Assembly (NCBI GenBank): GCA_905193155.1
Contig: CAJJNQ010000009.1
Span: 1 to 64,000, forward strand
Reading direction: 5' to 3'
DNA length: 64,000 nt
Origin: an uncultured Christensenella sp.
GTDB taxonomy: Bacteria > Bacillota > Clostridia > Christensenellales > UBA1750
The stretch's first letter is position 1. Each line of letters starts with the position of its first letter. This document shows, in pieces, positions 31,858 to 40,299 of the stretch. Under the pieces are notes generated by a model, which saw only the letters and a program-made list of their open reading frames with translations, had not been told where the DNA came from and did no database searches. The translations under genes were made by a program, and so were the position numbers.

Positions 31858-33027
31858 TCAGTAGTAGATGACTTCCACCCGGCGGCCCATCTTGCGCATG
31901 ACGTCGGCCAGTTCCTTGAGCAGGCGCATCTTGATGCTCAGATCCATGGGCAGGTTGGGGTTCTGATGTGCGGGGTTGATCGCCTTGCCGATGTACATCG
32001 TAAGGTCGGTGCACTCCTCGATCAGCATCTTGGCCATCTTGGCCGCGCCGTTATCCGCATCGAGCTGGCGAAGATCGACGTCGCCGTTGTGCTCGCAGAA
32101 CGTGCGCAGAATTTCCAGCGTGCGGTTGATGGTCAGCACGCCTTCCGTGACCAGATCGATGCCTGCGATTTCGCCGGTGGGCGGAATGGCGGGATCGGTG
32201 AAGTTCAGCGTCGTGCGGACGGGGCGGCCGAGCACGCGCGCCACGATATTGGCGGAAGTACCGCCGGCCACGATGCGCTTGCAGGCGCCGCGCATGAAAT
32301 CGCGCACCAGCTTTTCGTCCTGCTCCTTGTCCACGGGCGGGCCGGAGAAGAAGTGGATGTTCTTGCGCGGCACGGCCTGCGCCACCAGGAAGGTGGAATC
32401 GTCGCCGGGCTTCTGCATATAGAAGTTATCGACGACCTGCGCCACCGACGCAACCGTGCGGTAGACGCTCATCTTCTTCTGCGCGCATTCGAGGAAGAAC
32501 TGGGCGACGTTTTCCCACTGCCAGCCCAGGTTCAGAATCGCGCCGACGCCCGCGAACACCACGCCATCGGAAACCAGCGCGAACATGTCGCCCAGGTTTA
32601 CGTCGAACTTGCTCTCGCGCACGGTCTTGCCCGCAATTTCGCGCAGCTCATAGGGCACTTCCATCAGCTTGCCGTTGCGGATGAAGATGCAGGCAGGGTT
32701 GTCAAACTCCACCAGATACGCCCGTCCGTCATGGAAGAGCTGCAAGATGGTGAAGGTGGAATAGGCGATCTGTCTCACCTTGCAGATGGGCAGCGTGTGG
32801 GCGATGGTATCCACCGCCTCATCCACGCTCAAGCCCTCGTTGAGCATGGTGATGATGATCTTGGAGGTAAGGGATGCCAGTATGTTGGCCTTGACACCGC
32901 TGCCCAGGCCATCGGAAAGCACCAGTATGTCCGAGTCGGGCGCGTGGATGATCTCCACCTTGTCGCCGCACAGCTCTTCGCCGTACTTGTTCAGGGATTT
33001 CCACGCAATGTCAATGTGCATCATCAT
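31858..33027 (-). CDS. SpoIIE-type PP2C serine phosphatase
   Basis: 389 aa. PP2C metal-site motifs VLSDGLGSGVKA (Asp39), ALVSDGVV (about 150-157) and GDDSTFLV are spread through the first 220 residues, as in SpoIIE/RsbU phosphatases. A helical C-terminal part (about 240-389) has no clear match. It overlaps the sensory hydrogenase gene by 4 bases. By family it would dephosphorylate a Ser/Thr-phosphorylated partner; the partner is not in this window. Confidence 0.87.
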   Translation of the reverse strand: MMMHIDIAWKSLNKYGEELCGDKVEIIHAPDSDILVLSDGLGSGVKANILASLTSKIIITMLNEGLSVDEAVDTIAHTLPICKVRQIAYSTFTILQLFHDGRAYLVEFDNPACIFIRNGKLMEVPYELREIAGKTVRESKFDVNLGDMFALVSDGVVFAGVGAILNLGWQWENVAQFFLECAQKKMSVYRTVASVAQVVDNFYMQKPGDDSTFLVAQAVPRKNIHFFSGPPVDKEQDEKLVRDFMRGACKRIVAGGTSANIVARVLGRPVRTTLNFTDPAIPPTGEIAGIDLVTEGVLTINRTLEILRTFCEHNGDVDLRQLDADNGAAKMAKMLIEECTDLTMYIGKAINPAHQNPNLPMDLSIKMRLLKELADVMRKMGRRVEVIYY

Positions 33028-34736
33028 ACGCGTCCATCTCCATTGTTGATAATCATATTTTTAAGGTGCGTCAGGGTCGCCTTGGTCTCCGCCGTGGTTT
33101 CGCCCAGCAAAGACGCAATCTCCTGTGCGGCGATCATCTGCTTGTCGATGACCTTCTGGGCCATGTTCATGGTGTCCACGCGCAGCTGGTACAGGCTCTC
33201 CTGCTGCTCCTTCTCGGCGCTGACGTCGCGCAGAATGCCCATGACGCCGTGCTGATTGGGCAGATAGACCAAGGTCTGCTCCACGGTCAGGTTGTACTCG
33301 TCGATGGTCAGCGGCTTGCCGATGATGGTCTCATAGCTCTCCAGCACGAACTCGAAATCGCGCGGATCAAACAGCTCATAGAGATACTTGTTCAGCGCAT
33401 CGGGACGGCTGATGCCGAAAACGTGCTGACCGGCCGCATTGAGTTCGGTGATCTTGAGGTTCTCGTCCACAACCAGGATGATGTTGGGCGAGTTGTCCAG
33501 CACCACGTTGGAGGTGGACTGGGCGATCTGGAACATGTGCGGCAGGCACATGGAAAGCTCCGCCTTGCCCTGATAGACCGCAATGGCCTTGGCGCGGCAA
33601 GAGGGATAGCCGCAGGAGCCGCAGTTGAGCTCGTCGTTCTTGGACTCCTTGCCGATGGAGCGCAGAATCGCCTTGATCTCCTCTTCGGTGGGCATCTTGG
33701 CGGGCTTGCTGCGGTCGACAAAGCTCTTGTGGAGCTTGATCCCCTCGTTGTCGATCGTGGCAACCTCTTCATCTGCCTCGCGGCCGTAGTCGCGCACTTT
33801 CATGCCGGCGGAGAAGCGGGAGGGGCGCTCCTTCATGCGGGCAGGACCGCCCATGCAGGAACCGACGCACATATTCATCTCGATGAAGATGTGGTGCATC
33901 TCGCCCTGTTTGAGCGCCTTAATCATCTCGAAGCAGGCATCGCTGCCCTCGATGTGCTGCATCTGCCAGCCGGTCAGGCCGCGGGCCTTAACGTTGTGCA
34001 GAACGCCCGCGTTGGTGGGATACATGCGGGCCAGGCCCGCATCCTCGCTGTCCAGCGCGGCGGGTTCCTGCTCGGTGAGCACAAGCCCTTCTTTGTTCAT
34101 CCACTCTTCCATATCGGCAAAGGTGATGACCGCGTCGATCGCGTCATCCTCGCGCACATCGCGCGCCTCATCGATCTTTGCAAAGCAGGGGCCGACAAAG
34201 ACCACCTTAGCTTCCGGATCCTTATGCTTGATGTAGCGGCCATGCGCCACCATGGGGGAGACGACGGGCGCCAGGAACTTGACCAGTTCCGGATAATGCT
34301 TTTCGATCAAATCATTGACCGCAGGACAGCAGGTGGTGATGATGTTATCCATCTCATCCTGCTTGGCGATGCGAACCATCTCGTCGCTGACGAGCGCCGC
34401 GCCGACCGCGGTTTCACAAACCTTGGCAAAGCCGAGCTTCTTCAGCGCGCCGACCACCTTCATGGGGTCGTCCACCTTGAATGCGCCGTAGAACGAGGGG
34501 GCAAGAGAGGCCACCACGCGCTCGCCGCGATCCAGCATGCGCTGCACGGTCTTGAGCTGGCTTTCCGCCTGCTGCGCGCCCTGGGGACAGATGCGCACGC
34601 AGGTGCCGCAGGAGATGCACAGATCAGGCATGATTTCCGCCTGCCCGGAGGTGAAGCGGATGGCCTTCACAGGACAGTTGCGCAGACATTTGTAGCAGTT
34701 TTTACAGTTCGCCTTCTTGGACTCAATCGCGCTCAT
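33024..34736 (-). CDS. Sensory-type [FeFe] hydrogenase with Fe-S and PAS domains (HydS-like, group C)
   Basis: 570 aa. Two 4Fe-4S motifs (Cys11-14-17-21 and Cys40-43-46-50), then an H-cluster domain with TTCCPAV (134-140), GPCFAKIDE (182-190) and MNMCVGSCMGG (287-297). Next is a CGSCGYPSC...C Fe-S domain (372-397), then a PAS domain (about 405-510) and a C-terminal helical region. L1 and L3 depart from catalytic enzymes (TTCCPAV, VGSC), as in the putative sensory group C. It is first overlapped by the [2Fe-2S] gene and followed by the phosphatase, so it probably senses H2 or redox state and signals through it. Confidence 0.88.
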   Translation of the reverse strand: MSAIESKKANCKNCYKCLRNCPVKAIRFTSGQAEIMPDLCISCGTCVRICPQGAQQAESQLKTVQRMLDRGERVVASLAPSFYGAFKVDDPMKVVGALKKLGFAKVCETAVGAALVSDEMVRIAKQDEMDNIITTCCPAVNDLIEKHYPELVKFLAPVVSPMVAHGRYIKHKDPEAKVVFVGPCFAKIDEARDVREDDAIDAVITFADMEEWMNKEGLVLTEQEPAALDSEDAGLARMYPTNAGVLHNVKARGLTGWQMQHIEGSDACFEMIKALKQGEMHHIFIEMNMCVGSCMGGPARMKERPSRFSAGMKVRDYGREADEEVATIDNEGIKLHKSFVDRSKPAKMPTEEEIKAILRSIGKESKNDELNCGSCGYPSCRAKAIAVYQGKAELSMCLPHMFQIAQSTSNVVLDNSPNIILVVDENLKITELNAAGQHVFGISRPDALNKYLYELFDPRDFEFVLESYETIIGKPLTIDEYNLTVEQTLVYLPNQHGVMGILRDVSAEKEQQESLYQLRVDTMNMAQKVIDKQMIAAQEIASLLGETTAETKATLTHLKNMIINNGDGRV

Positions 34737-34978
34737 TGATTCAGCCTCCCTAAGATCTCTTTGACAAAAAAGTCTTCCGTCGTCGCGGGCGAAACGGAGT
34801 AGAGCTTGTCATCGATTTTGACGCAGACGCCCTCGGTGCAGTGACCCATGCAGAAGCTGCCCATGAGAGTAACCTTGTCCTTGACATTGTGAATGGCAAT
34901 CAGTCTCTCCAGGATGGTGATGATGTCCTTCGACCCTTTCAGATAGCACGAAGAACCGATGCAAATGTAGACATTCAT
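34733..34978 (-). CDS. Thioredoxin-like [2Fe-2S] ferredoxin (NuoE/HydC-like)
   Basis: 81 aa from the ATG at 34978 (GGAGG eight bases upstream; longer frames lack a ribosome site). The four ligands are Cys6, Cys11, Cys43 and Cys47 in MNVYICIGSSCYLKG and MGSFCMGHCTEG, with Cys52 extra. It resembles the C-terminal thioredoxin-like part of NuoE. It overlaps the next gene by 4 bases and is the leading gene of the operon, so it likely passes electrons to the sensory hydrogenase. Confidence 0.88.
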   Translation of the reverse strand: MNVYICIGSSCYLKGSKDIITILERLIAIHNVKDKVTLMGSFCMGHCTEGVCVKIDDKLYSVSPATTEDFFVKEILGRLNQ

Positions 34979-35109
34979 GTGGCTTTCCTCCGTATCTGTC
35001 AGCGAAAGCGCCCCGTCCCGAACCGCGCGAGCACGTCCGCATGGATTGACACAGCATAAAACGGACGCTGTCGCGCTCATGCGGCATGATCCGTTCTTCT
35101 CTGACATTT

Positions 35110-35138
35110 ATTTTAACCGATAAAAGCACAGGAATCAA
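35110..35138 (-). promoter_or_regulatory. Promoter of the sensory hydrogenase operon
   Basis: Reverse strand: -35 TTGATT (35133-35138), 17-bp spacer, -10 TAAAAT (35110-35115), giving an untranslated leader of about 125 bases. I see no gene in the rest of 34979-35250. Confidence 0.55.
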
Positions 35139-35250
35139 GCCCCGAAGGCGCTCACAGCTCAATCCGTAAAAATTTAACGATATAGAAATATCGATTGTTT
35201 ATGTCGGGATTCCGTCTTTTTCGGTAAATAAATTGCCGGGAACGCAAAAG

Positions 35251-35291
35251 AAAACCATCTCTTCCCGATTTTGTGGGAAGAGATGGTTTTT
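35251..35291 (-). terminator. Intrinsic terminator of the GH127/microprotein transcript
   Basis: AAAACCATCTCTTCCC / GGGAAGAGATGGTTTT, 8-base loop; the reverse strand ends CTTTTGCG. Confidence 0.9.
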
Positions 35292-35305
35292 ACGTTGCCT
35301 TTGTA

Positions 35306-35422
35306 TTACCGGCGTTTCACGAAAATGGTGATGATCATCAGCACGATGATGATCGTGACGATATAAAGCGCCAGCTGCCGCATATCCATGCCGAGAAATT
35401 TAATTGTCCAGATGCTATCCAT
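35306..35422 (-). CDS. 38-aa single-helix membrane microprotein
   Basis: Reverse strand ATG at 35422, 16 bases after the GH127 stop, preceded by GAGGTG. The product MDSIWTIKFLGMDMRQL is followed by a hydrophobic helix (about 18-34, LALYIVTIIIVLMIITIF) and ends VKRR*, then a strong terminator. Placement between an enzyme gene and its terminator, a ribosome site, and the membrane-helix composition make translation likely. No known family. Confidence 0.6.
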   Translation of the reverse strand: MDSIWTIKFLGMDMRQLALYIVTIIIVLMIITIFVKRR

Positions 35423-35438
35423 GTTCACCTCTACGGGA

Positions 35439-37337
35439 TCATTCTCTGACCCAGACCGTCATCTCGCCCACGCCGCGGTTGGCCCAGGCAAAATACGGGA
35501 TAAAGGTCAGCTGCGTCTCTTCCTTGCGGCGGCAGGGTGCGCCGCGGTAGAGCGTTCCCTCTTCCGGTACAATGCGCAGACCCTTGGCCTTGAGCGTGGT
35601 CATGCCCGAGAGCACGCCTTCGCCCTGCGCCAGCGCAATCTTCGATTCTTCCGGCAGACTGACCAGATGCAGATTGTTTCCGTTGTCCGCTTCTTCCAGG
35701 CAGTAGACCAGCGGGCCGCGCATCAGGCAGACCTTGCCCAAATCCTGACGGACATAGGGGCTGGCGTACACCCGGCGCACGGGCATCGCAAAATCAAAGA
35801 GAACGGTATCGCCGTCGTTCCAAACCTTCTCCACCACAAGATAGCCGTTCTTTTCCGTCATTTCGGCGTCGCAGGTCACGCCGTCCGTCCAGAAGGGTTT
35901 GCGCACGCGCAGCGTCAGCTTCGTGCCGTTGGGGCAGCTGAGCTTGAAGCTCACCTTGCCGCCGAAGGGCACCTGCGAATTCTGCGTCAGCGTCACGCCG
36001 TCGGCCACCTTCACTTCAGAGCCGATGAACAGATCCACCGCCACGTCGTTTTCGTCCTTGCGGTAAATGTACTGGCCGAGATCCGCCAACAGACGCGCGA
36101 TGTTTGGCGGGCAGCAGGCGCAGGCAAACCATTTCTGCCGCTCGATCTTAACGTGATGCTTGTTGGGATCCTTGAGATCCGCCTCCGGGAACACCTCAAG
36201 GGGATTGACGTAGAAGAACGCCTTGCCGTCCAGCCCCATGCCGGAGAGCACCGTGTTGTACAGCGCGCGCTCCATCACATCGCCGTAAACCGCATCGCCG
36301 TCCATCTCCAGCATGCGCTGCATGAAGAAGATCAGGCCGATCGAGGCGCAGGATTCCGCATAGGCCGTATCGTTGGGCAGGTCGTAATCAAAGGTAAAGG
36401 CCTCACCGTTGTAGGTCGAGCCGATGCCGCCGGTGACGTACATTCTCTTTTCCGCAATGGAACGGAACAGTGTGCGGCAGGCTTCTTTCAAGCTTTCGTC
36501 CTGCGTGCGCATCGCCACGTCCGCCATGCCGCTGTAAAGATACACCGCGCGCACGGAGTGGCCGACCGCATCCTTCTGCCGGCGCACGGGCTGATTCGCC
36601 TGGAAGTATTCCATACTCTGCTTGTCGTTTCCGTCCCAATGGAAGGAATCGCCGCGGGTCTTGAGCTCTTCGATGAAATAGTTCGGCTCCGCGCCGCGCT
36701 GATTGATGAAGTACTGCGCAAGGTCAAGGTACTTCTTCTCGCCCGTCACATCGTAAAGGCGGCAGAGCGCCAGCTCGATTTCCTCATGTCCAGGATAGCC
36801 ATGCAGCTTGCCCTCCTCGGTTCCGAACACCGTGAGGATATAGTCCATGTACTTCTTCATCACGTCGAGGAAACGGCGCTTGCCGGTGGCTTTATAATAG
36901 GCGACCGCTGCTTCCAGAATATGGCCGGCGCAGTAAAGCTCGTGGCAGTCGCGCAGGCACTTCCAGCGGTTATGCGGCTCCTTGATGATGAAATAGGTGT
37001 CCATATAACCGTCCTGGCGCTGCGCTCTGGCCATTAAGTCGATCACGTCGTCCGCAATGGCTTCCAGTTCCTTGTCCGGATGAGTGGTCAGCGAATAGGC
37101 CACGGCCTCCAGCCATTTGCCCAGGTCGCTGTCCTGGAACACCATACCGACGAATTCGCCCTCTTCTTCGCCCGCCGCAATGCGGAAATTATGGATGCAG
37201 CCGCTCTTTTCCGCGCCGGGGATACGGTCGTTGAGCGCTTCCCACTGATAGGGAATCACTTCCGTACGGACAAGTTCCGCATAATCCGAGAAAAAGCCGT
37301 CCGTGACACGCACATCTTTCAGTTCGAATTTACTCAT
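35439..37337 (-). CDS. GH127-family beta-L-arabinofuranosidase-like enzyme
   Basis: 632 aa, no signal peptide, so probably cytoplasmic. The (alpha/alpha)6-barrel family DUF1680/GH127 is recognisable from RDCHELYCAGH, GYPGHEEIELAL and GHSVRAVYLY. The zinc and catalytic site of GH127 is present: Glu328 and Cys330 in YAESCAS, Cys408 and Cys409 in CACCPPN, with one Cys as the nucleophile in characterised members. It would release L-arabinofuranose or a related sugar from oligosaccharides. It starts the microprotein transcript and diverges from the second GH127-like gene. Confidence 0.92.
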   Translation of the reverse strand: MSKFELKDVRVTDGFFSDYAELVRTEVIPYQWEALNDRIPGAEKSGCIHNFRIAAGEEEGEFVGMVFQDSDLGKWLEAVAYSLTTHPDKELEAIADDVIDLMARAQRQDGYMDTYFIIKEPHNRWKCLRDCHELYCAGHILEAAVAYYKATGKRRFLDVMKKYMDYILTVFGTEEGKLHGYPGHEEIELALCRLYDVTGEKKYLDLAQYFINQRGAEPNYFIEELKTRGDSFHWDGNDKQSMEYFQANQPVRRQKDAVGHSVRAVYLYSGMADVAMRTQDESLKEACRTLFRSIAEKRMYVTGGIGSTYNGEAFTFDYDLPNDTAYAESCASIGLIFFMQRMLEMDGDAVYGDVMERALYNTVLSGMGLDGKAFFYVNPLEVFPEADLKDPNKHHVKIERQKWFACACCPPNIARLLADLGQYIYRKDENDVAVDLFIGSEVKVADGVTLTQNSQVPFGGKVSFKLSCPNGTKLTLRVRKPFWTDGVTCDAEMTEKNGYLVVEKVWNDGDTVLFDFAMPVRRVYASPYVRQDLGKVCLMRGPLVYCLEEADNGNNLHLVSLPEESKIALAQGEGVLSGMTTLKAKGLRIVPEEGTLYRGAPCRRKEETQLTFIPYFAWANRGVGEMTVWVRE

Positions 37338-37388
37338 TGAATCTGGTCCTCCTTTTCGTACTCAAGGACTGGAAAAATCTCCGAAAAC

Positions 37389-37418
37389 AGTGTAACATAA
37401 AGGAGACAAGATTGTAAA
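37389..37418 (-). promoter_or_regulatory. Promoter for the GH127 gene
   Basis: Reverse strand: -35 TTTACA (37413-37418), 18-bp spacer, -10 TACACT (37389-37394). No clear plus-strand promoter is visible for the divergent gene. Confidence 0.45.
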
Positions 37419-37477
37419 CCGTCGTGCGCCGGCAGTGCGTGCGATTTGTCCGATTTTTGTAAGGAGGGACGACCTTT

Positions 37478-39238
37478 ATGGCCCTTGCCGTTTTGCAGGA
37501 AATGCGCTTGAGCGGCGCGATGGGCGACCGGCTACATGCCGCCGTGTCCCAGTGGCTGCTGCCCGCGCCCTATGCGAATCCCGGCCTGTTTGACGTTTAC
37601 GTCCGCCGGGACAACGATCCCGATCCCGCGCTCTCCCCCCGAGCAGGCGAGTACTCCGGAAAATATCTGATCAGCGCCATCCTGATCTTCCGCATGCAGC
37701 GGGAGCCCCGGCTTCGCGCTGCCATTGAATATTCCCTCTTCAAACTCTATGACGCGCAAAGCGAGGACGGGTATCTGGGTGCGTTCTGTGAAAAAGAGCG
37801 CATGACGGGCAGAACGCCCTCCGGCGCGCCGGTTGCAGATCTCTGGAATCACTATTACAACATGCTAGCGCTGTATCTCTGGATCAAAACCACCAACAGC
37901 CTGCAAGCCATGGAGCGCCTGACCCGCGCAGCCAACTTCATCTGTGAATGGTTTGATCCCGAAAAGGGACATCCTTTGAGCGATATCGCCCATCCGGAGC
38001 TGAATTTCTGCATCATGCACATCCTGGCGCTGCTCTACCGCGCCGCCGGCGACGAAGCGTATTACGACCTTTGGAAGCGCATGAGCGAAGAACTCACCCG
38101 CATCGAAGGCGGCGAAAACTTCTTCGAGCTCTTCGGCGACAACGCGCTGTCCGAGCTGCCGAAAAGCGACGCAACGCTCCTTTACACCGTGGAAAGCCTG
38201 TACACCATGCACCACTACCTGCACGAGGAGCATTACGCGCGCACGCTCTATGCGCAGTATAAGCGCTTGCGCGCCGCGTCCCGCCTGCCCAACGGCGGGT
38301 TCGGCAACATGGGGCATGCCATACGCTCACCCTATATTCTCGCACAGCCGGAAACCTGCTCCGCCACGGCCTGGACAGCGCTTTGCACCGACACGCTGCG
38401 TGCCATGCGCCGCGTATCCATCGCGGATGAGTTGGAGCTAACCGCCTTCAACGCGGCCTTGAGCGCGCTGCATCCCTCCGGGCGGTATATGCACCGCTAC
38501 GCGCCGATGTCCGGTTTGCGCCGCCCTGCCTGTGGATCGGGCGATCTGGCGGGCGCACCGGAGTTTAGCTGCTGCTCGGCCGAAGCCATGCACACGCTGG
38601 GTCTCATCAGCCAGTGGGGCGTGTTTGCCGACGAGGACGAGGTCTATCTCAACTATTACGGCGCAAGCTCCATCGTGCTCCAGCTTTCCAGCGGCAGGCT
38701 GGTGCATATCACGCAAAACACGGATTATCCGCTCTCCGGCAAAGTGACGCTGACTGTGACCGCACAGCGCGCGGTCACCCTGCACCTGCGCATTCCGCGC
38801 TGGTCGCGCGATACGCTCATCACGATGGAAAGCGCCGTGTTCTACGACGCGGAATGCGGCCAGTATTACACCATTCACGTTCCCGCCGGCACTGTGCAGC
38901 TGGAACTGAATCTGGATATGAACCTGCACTATTGGGAGGGCGAAGGCGACGCGGTGGGCCGCCACGCGGTCTACCGCGGGCCGATCCTGCTCACCTTTGA
39001 CCGGCACTATAATCCCCGCTGGACCGAGAGCCTTGCGCCCGTGTTCGACTACGGCGGCATGCACCTGGAACCCGCCGAATGCGACGATTATTATGCGCCG
39101 CTGGTTCTTTTCACCGTGCTTGCCCGCGATGGCACACCCATCCGGCTCTGCGATTACGCCAGCGCCGGGCAGTTCGGCACGCAGTTTGAAAGCTGGCTCA
39201 CCGTGCGCCGCGCGCCCCGCGGCAGCGTCTGGCTGTAA
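37478..39238 (+). CDS. Divergent GH127/DUF1680-type glycosidase
   Basis: 586 aa, AAGGAGGG before the ATG at 37478. Distant member of the same family as its divergent neighbour: DAQSEDGYLGAF, DLWNHYYNMLALYL, and the active-site set Glu292/Cys294 in PETCSATAW and Cys365/Cys366 in FSCCSAEA are kept, while most of the sequence is different. A beta-rich C-terminal domain follows. Likely a cytoplasmic arabinofuranosidase-type hydrolase of different specificity. The gene ends at a strong terminator. Confidence 0.8.
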   Translation: MALAVLQEMRLSGAMGDRLHAAVSQWLLPAPYANPGLFDVYVRRDNDPDPALSPRAGEYSGKYLISAILIFRMQREPRLRAAIEYSLFKLYDAQSEDGYLGAFCEKERMTGRTPSGAPVADLWNHYYNMLALYLWIKTTNSLQAMERLTRAANFICEWFDPEKGHPLSDIAHPELNFCIMHILALLYRAAGDEAYYDLWKRMSEELTRIEGGENFFELFGDNALSELPKSDATLLYTVESLYTMHHYLHEEHYARTLYAQYKRLRAASRLPNGGFGNMGHAIRSPYILAQPETCSATAWTALCTDTLRAMRRVSIADELELTAFNAALSALHPSGRYMHRYAPMSGLRRPACGSGDLAGAPEFSCCSAEAMHTLGLISQWGVFADEDEVYLNYYGASSIVLQLSSGRLVHITQNTDYPLSGKVTLTVTAQRAVTLHLRIPRWSRDTLITMESAVFYDAECGQYYTIHVPAGTVQLELNLDMNLHYWEGEGDAVGRHAVYRGPILLTFDRHYNPRWTESLAPVFDYGGMHLEPAECDDYYAPLVLFTVLARDGTPIRLCDYASAGQFGTQFESWLTVRRAPRGSVWL

Positions 39239-39245
39239 AAAGCAA

Positions 39246-39293
39246 TAAGCGCCCGCAATGTCCCCCTCATCCGGATATTGCGGGCGTTGTTTT
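39246..39293. terminator. Terminator between the convergent GH127-like and deacetylase genes
   Basis: GCCCGCAATGTCC / GGATATTGCGGGC arms with flanking A and T tracts (TGTTTTATT on the plus strand). Confidence 0.85.
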
Positions 39294-40119
39294 ATTCTAA
39301 TCCGATTTTCCGCATAAACGCCTCCGTCGAAATGCCGGAGGGACGATTGAAGCGCCCGACGGAGTAAAGACAGCTCTCGTCGCTCGTCAGCACCGTCATG
39401 CGCTCAAAGCAGGAAAGCGTCATGGCAAACCCCATCTCCTTCAAGATTTCGTCTGCGCCGTCGCTGATCAAGCCGTAAGGATAAGTGTAGACCTTCGGCG
39501 TAACGCCGCAATCCGCGCGCAGCAGATTCTGTGTTCGCCGCGCATCCTCTGTCAGCACTTCCCGCCAGTGCTCCCGGCTCTCCGACGCGCAGCGCATCGC
39601 GCCCCGGCGCTGCCCCAGCCCATGCAGGTTGTAAGAATGATTGCCAATCTCCACACGCCCCGTCTGCAAAAGCTTGCCAATGTCCTCGCTGCGCAGATAG
39701 CTGTATTCGGGCTGTCCCTCTCCTTCCACATCGGCCTTTTCGGTGTATTCCCCCACGACGGATAGAAACGCGCAGGCATCCTGTCGTTCCAATATCTCCG
39801 GCAGATAGGTCAGATGATTGAGGCAGCCATCATCCAGCGTGATCATTACGGGCTTTTCGGGCAGCGTATTTCTGTTTTGCACAAAACCGATCACCTGCGA
39901 GGGCAGCACGAAGGAATAGCCGTGCGCTTTGAGCCAGATCAAATCCTGTTCCAGCGCATCCGGCGAGAGCACATAGTCGTTCCAGGCATTAGGATTGCGC
40001 AGCAGTGCGTGATACATCAGCACCGGCAGCGGCGTTCCCTCCTCTACGGCGGAACCCGTCACGCCGACCATCCACAGCGCAGCGCACAGAAACAGCGCCA
40101 CCCAGCCCGCCTTTTTCAT
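39292..40119 (-). CDS. Secreted polysaccharide deacetylase
   Basis: 275 aa with an N-terminal signal peptide (MKKAGWVALFLCAALWMVGVTGSA). NodB-type fold: ITLDDGC (94-100) supplies the catalytic base and metal Asp, and EIGNHSYNLH (157-166) gives metal ligands His161 and His166. The YTYPYG motif follows. The LDDG variant and the YHALL/GYSFVLPSQV region resemble PgaB/IcaB-like N-deacetylases acting on cell-surface amino sugars. Confidence 0.9.
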   Translation of the reverse strand: MKKAGWVALFLCAALWMVGVTGSAVEEGTPLPVLMYHALLRNPNAWNDYVLSPDALEQDLIWLKAHGYSFVLPSQVIGFVQNRNTLPEKPVMITLDDGCLNHLTYLPEILERQDACAFLSVVGEYTEKADVEGEGQPEYSYLRSEDIGKLLQTGRVEIGNHSYNLHGLGQRRGAMRCASESREHWREVLTEDARRTQNLLRADCGVTPKVYTYPYGLISDGADEILKEMGFAMTLSCFERMTVLTSDESCLYSVGRFNRPSGISTEAFMRKIGLE

Positions 40120-40191
40120 CCCATCCCCTCCCGCAGAAGCATGTTTATGCCCCTTTCCCCGTTAAGATTCACGAAAAACGACTAAAATGGA

Positions 40192-40220
40192 TGGACAGTC
40201 AGTTTTTCAAACAGTATAAT
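40192..40220 (+). promoter_or_regulatory. Promoter for the DegV gene
   Basis: -35 TGGACA (40192-40197), 17-bp spacer, -10 TATAAT (40215-40220). Confidence 0.65.
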
Positions 40221-40299
40221 TCTTTTTTACAGGCTACGGGTTTCCGCGGCGTTCGCTGCATTTCATGCAGTAATCTATCATCATAATGAGGCATCATTC

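Noticed and set aside
30084..34739. Long plus-strand frames opposite the hydrogenase operon (595, 516 and 557 codons)
   Set aside because: All lie antisense to clear Fe-S and hydrogenase genes and have His-, Ala- and Gly-rich low-information sequence.
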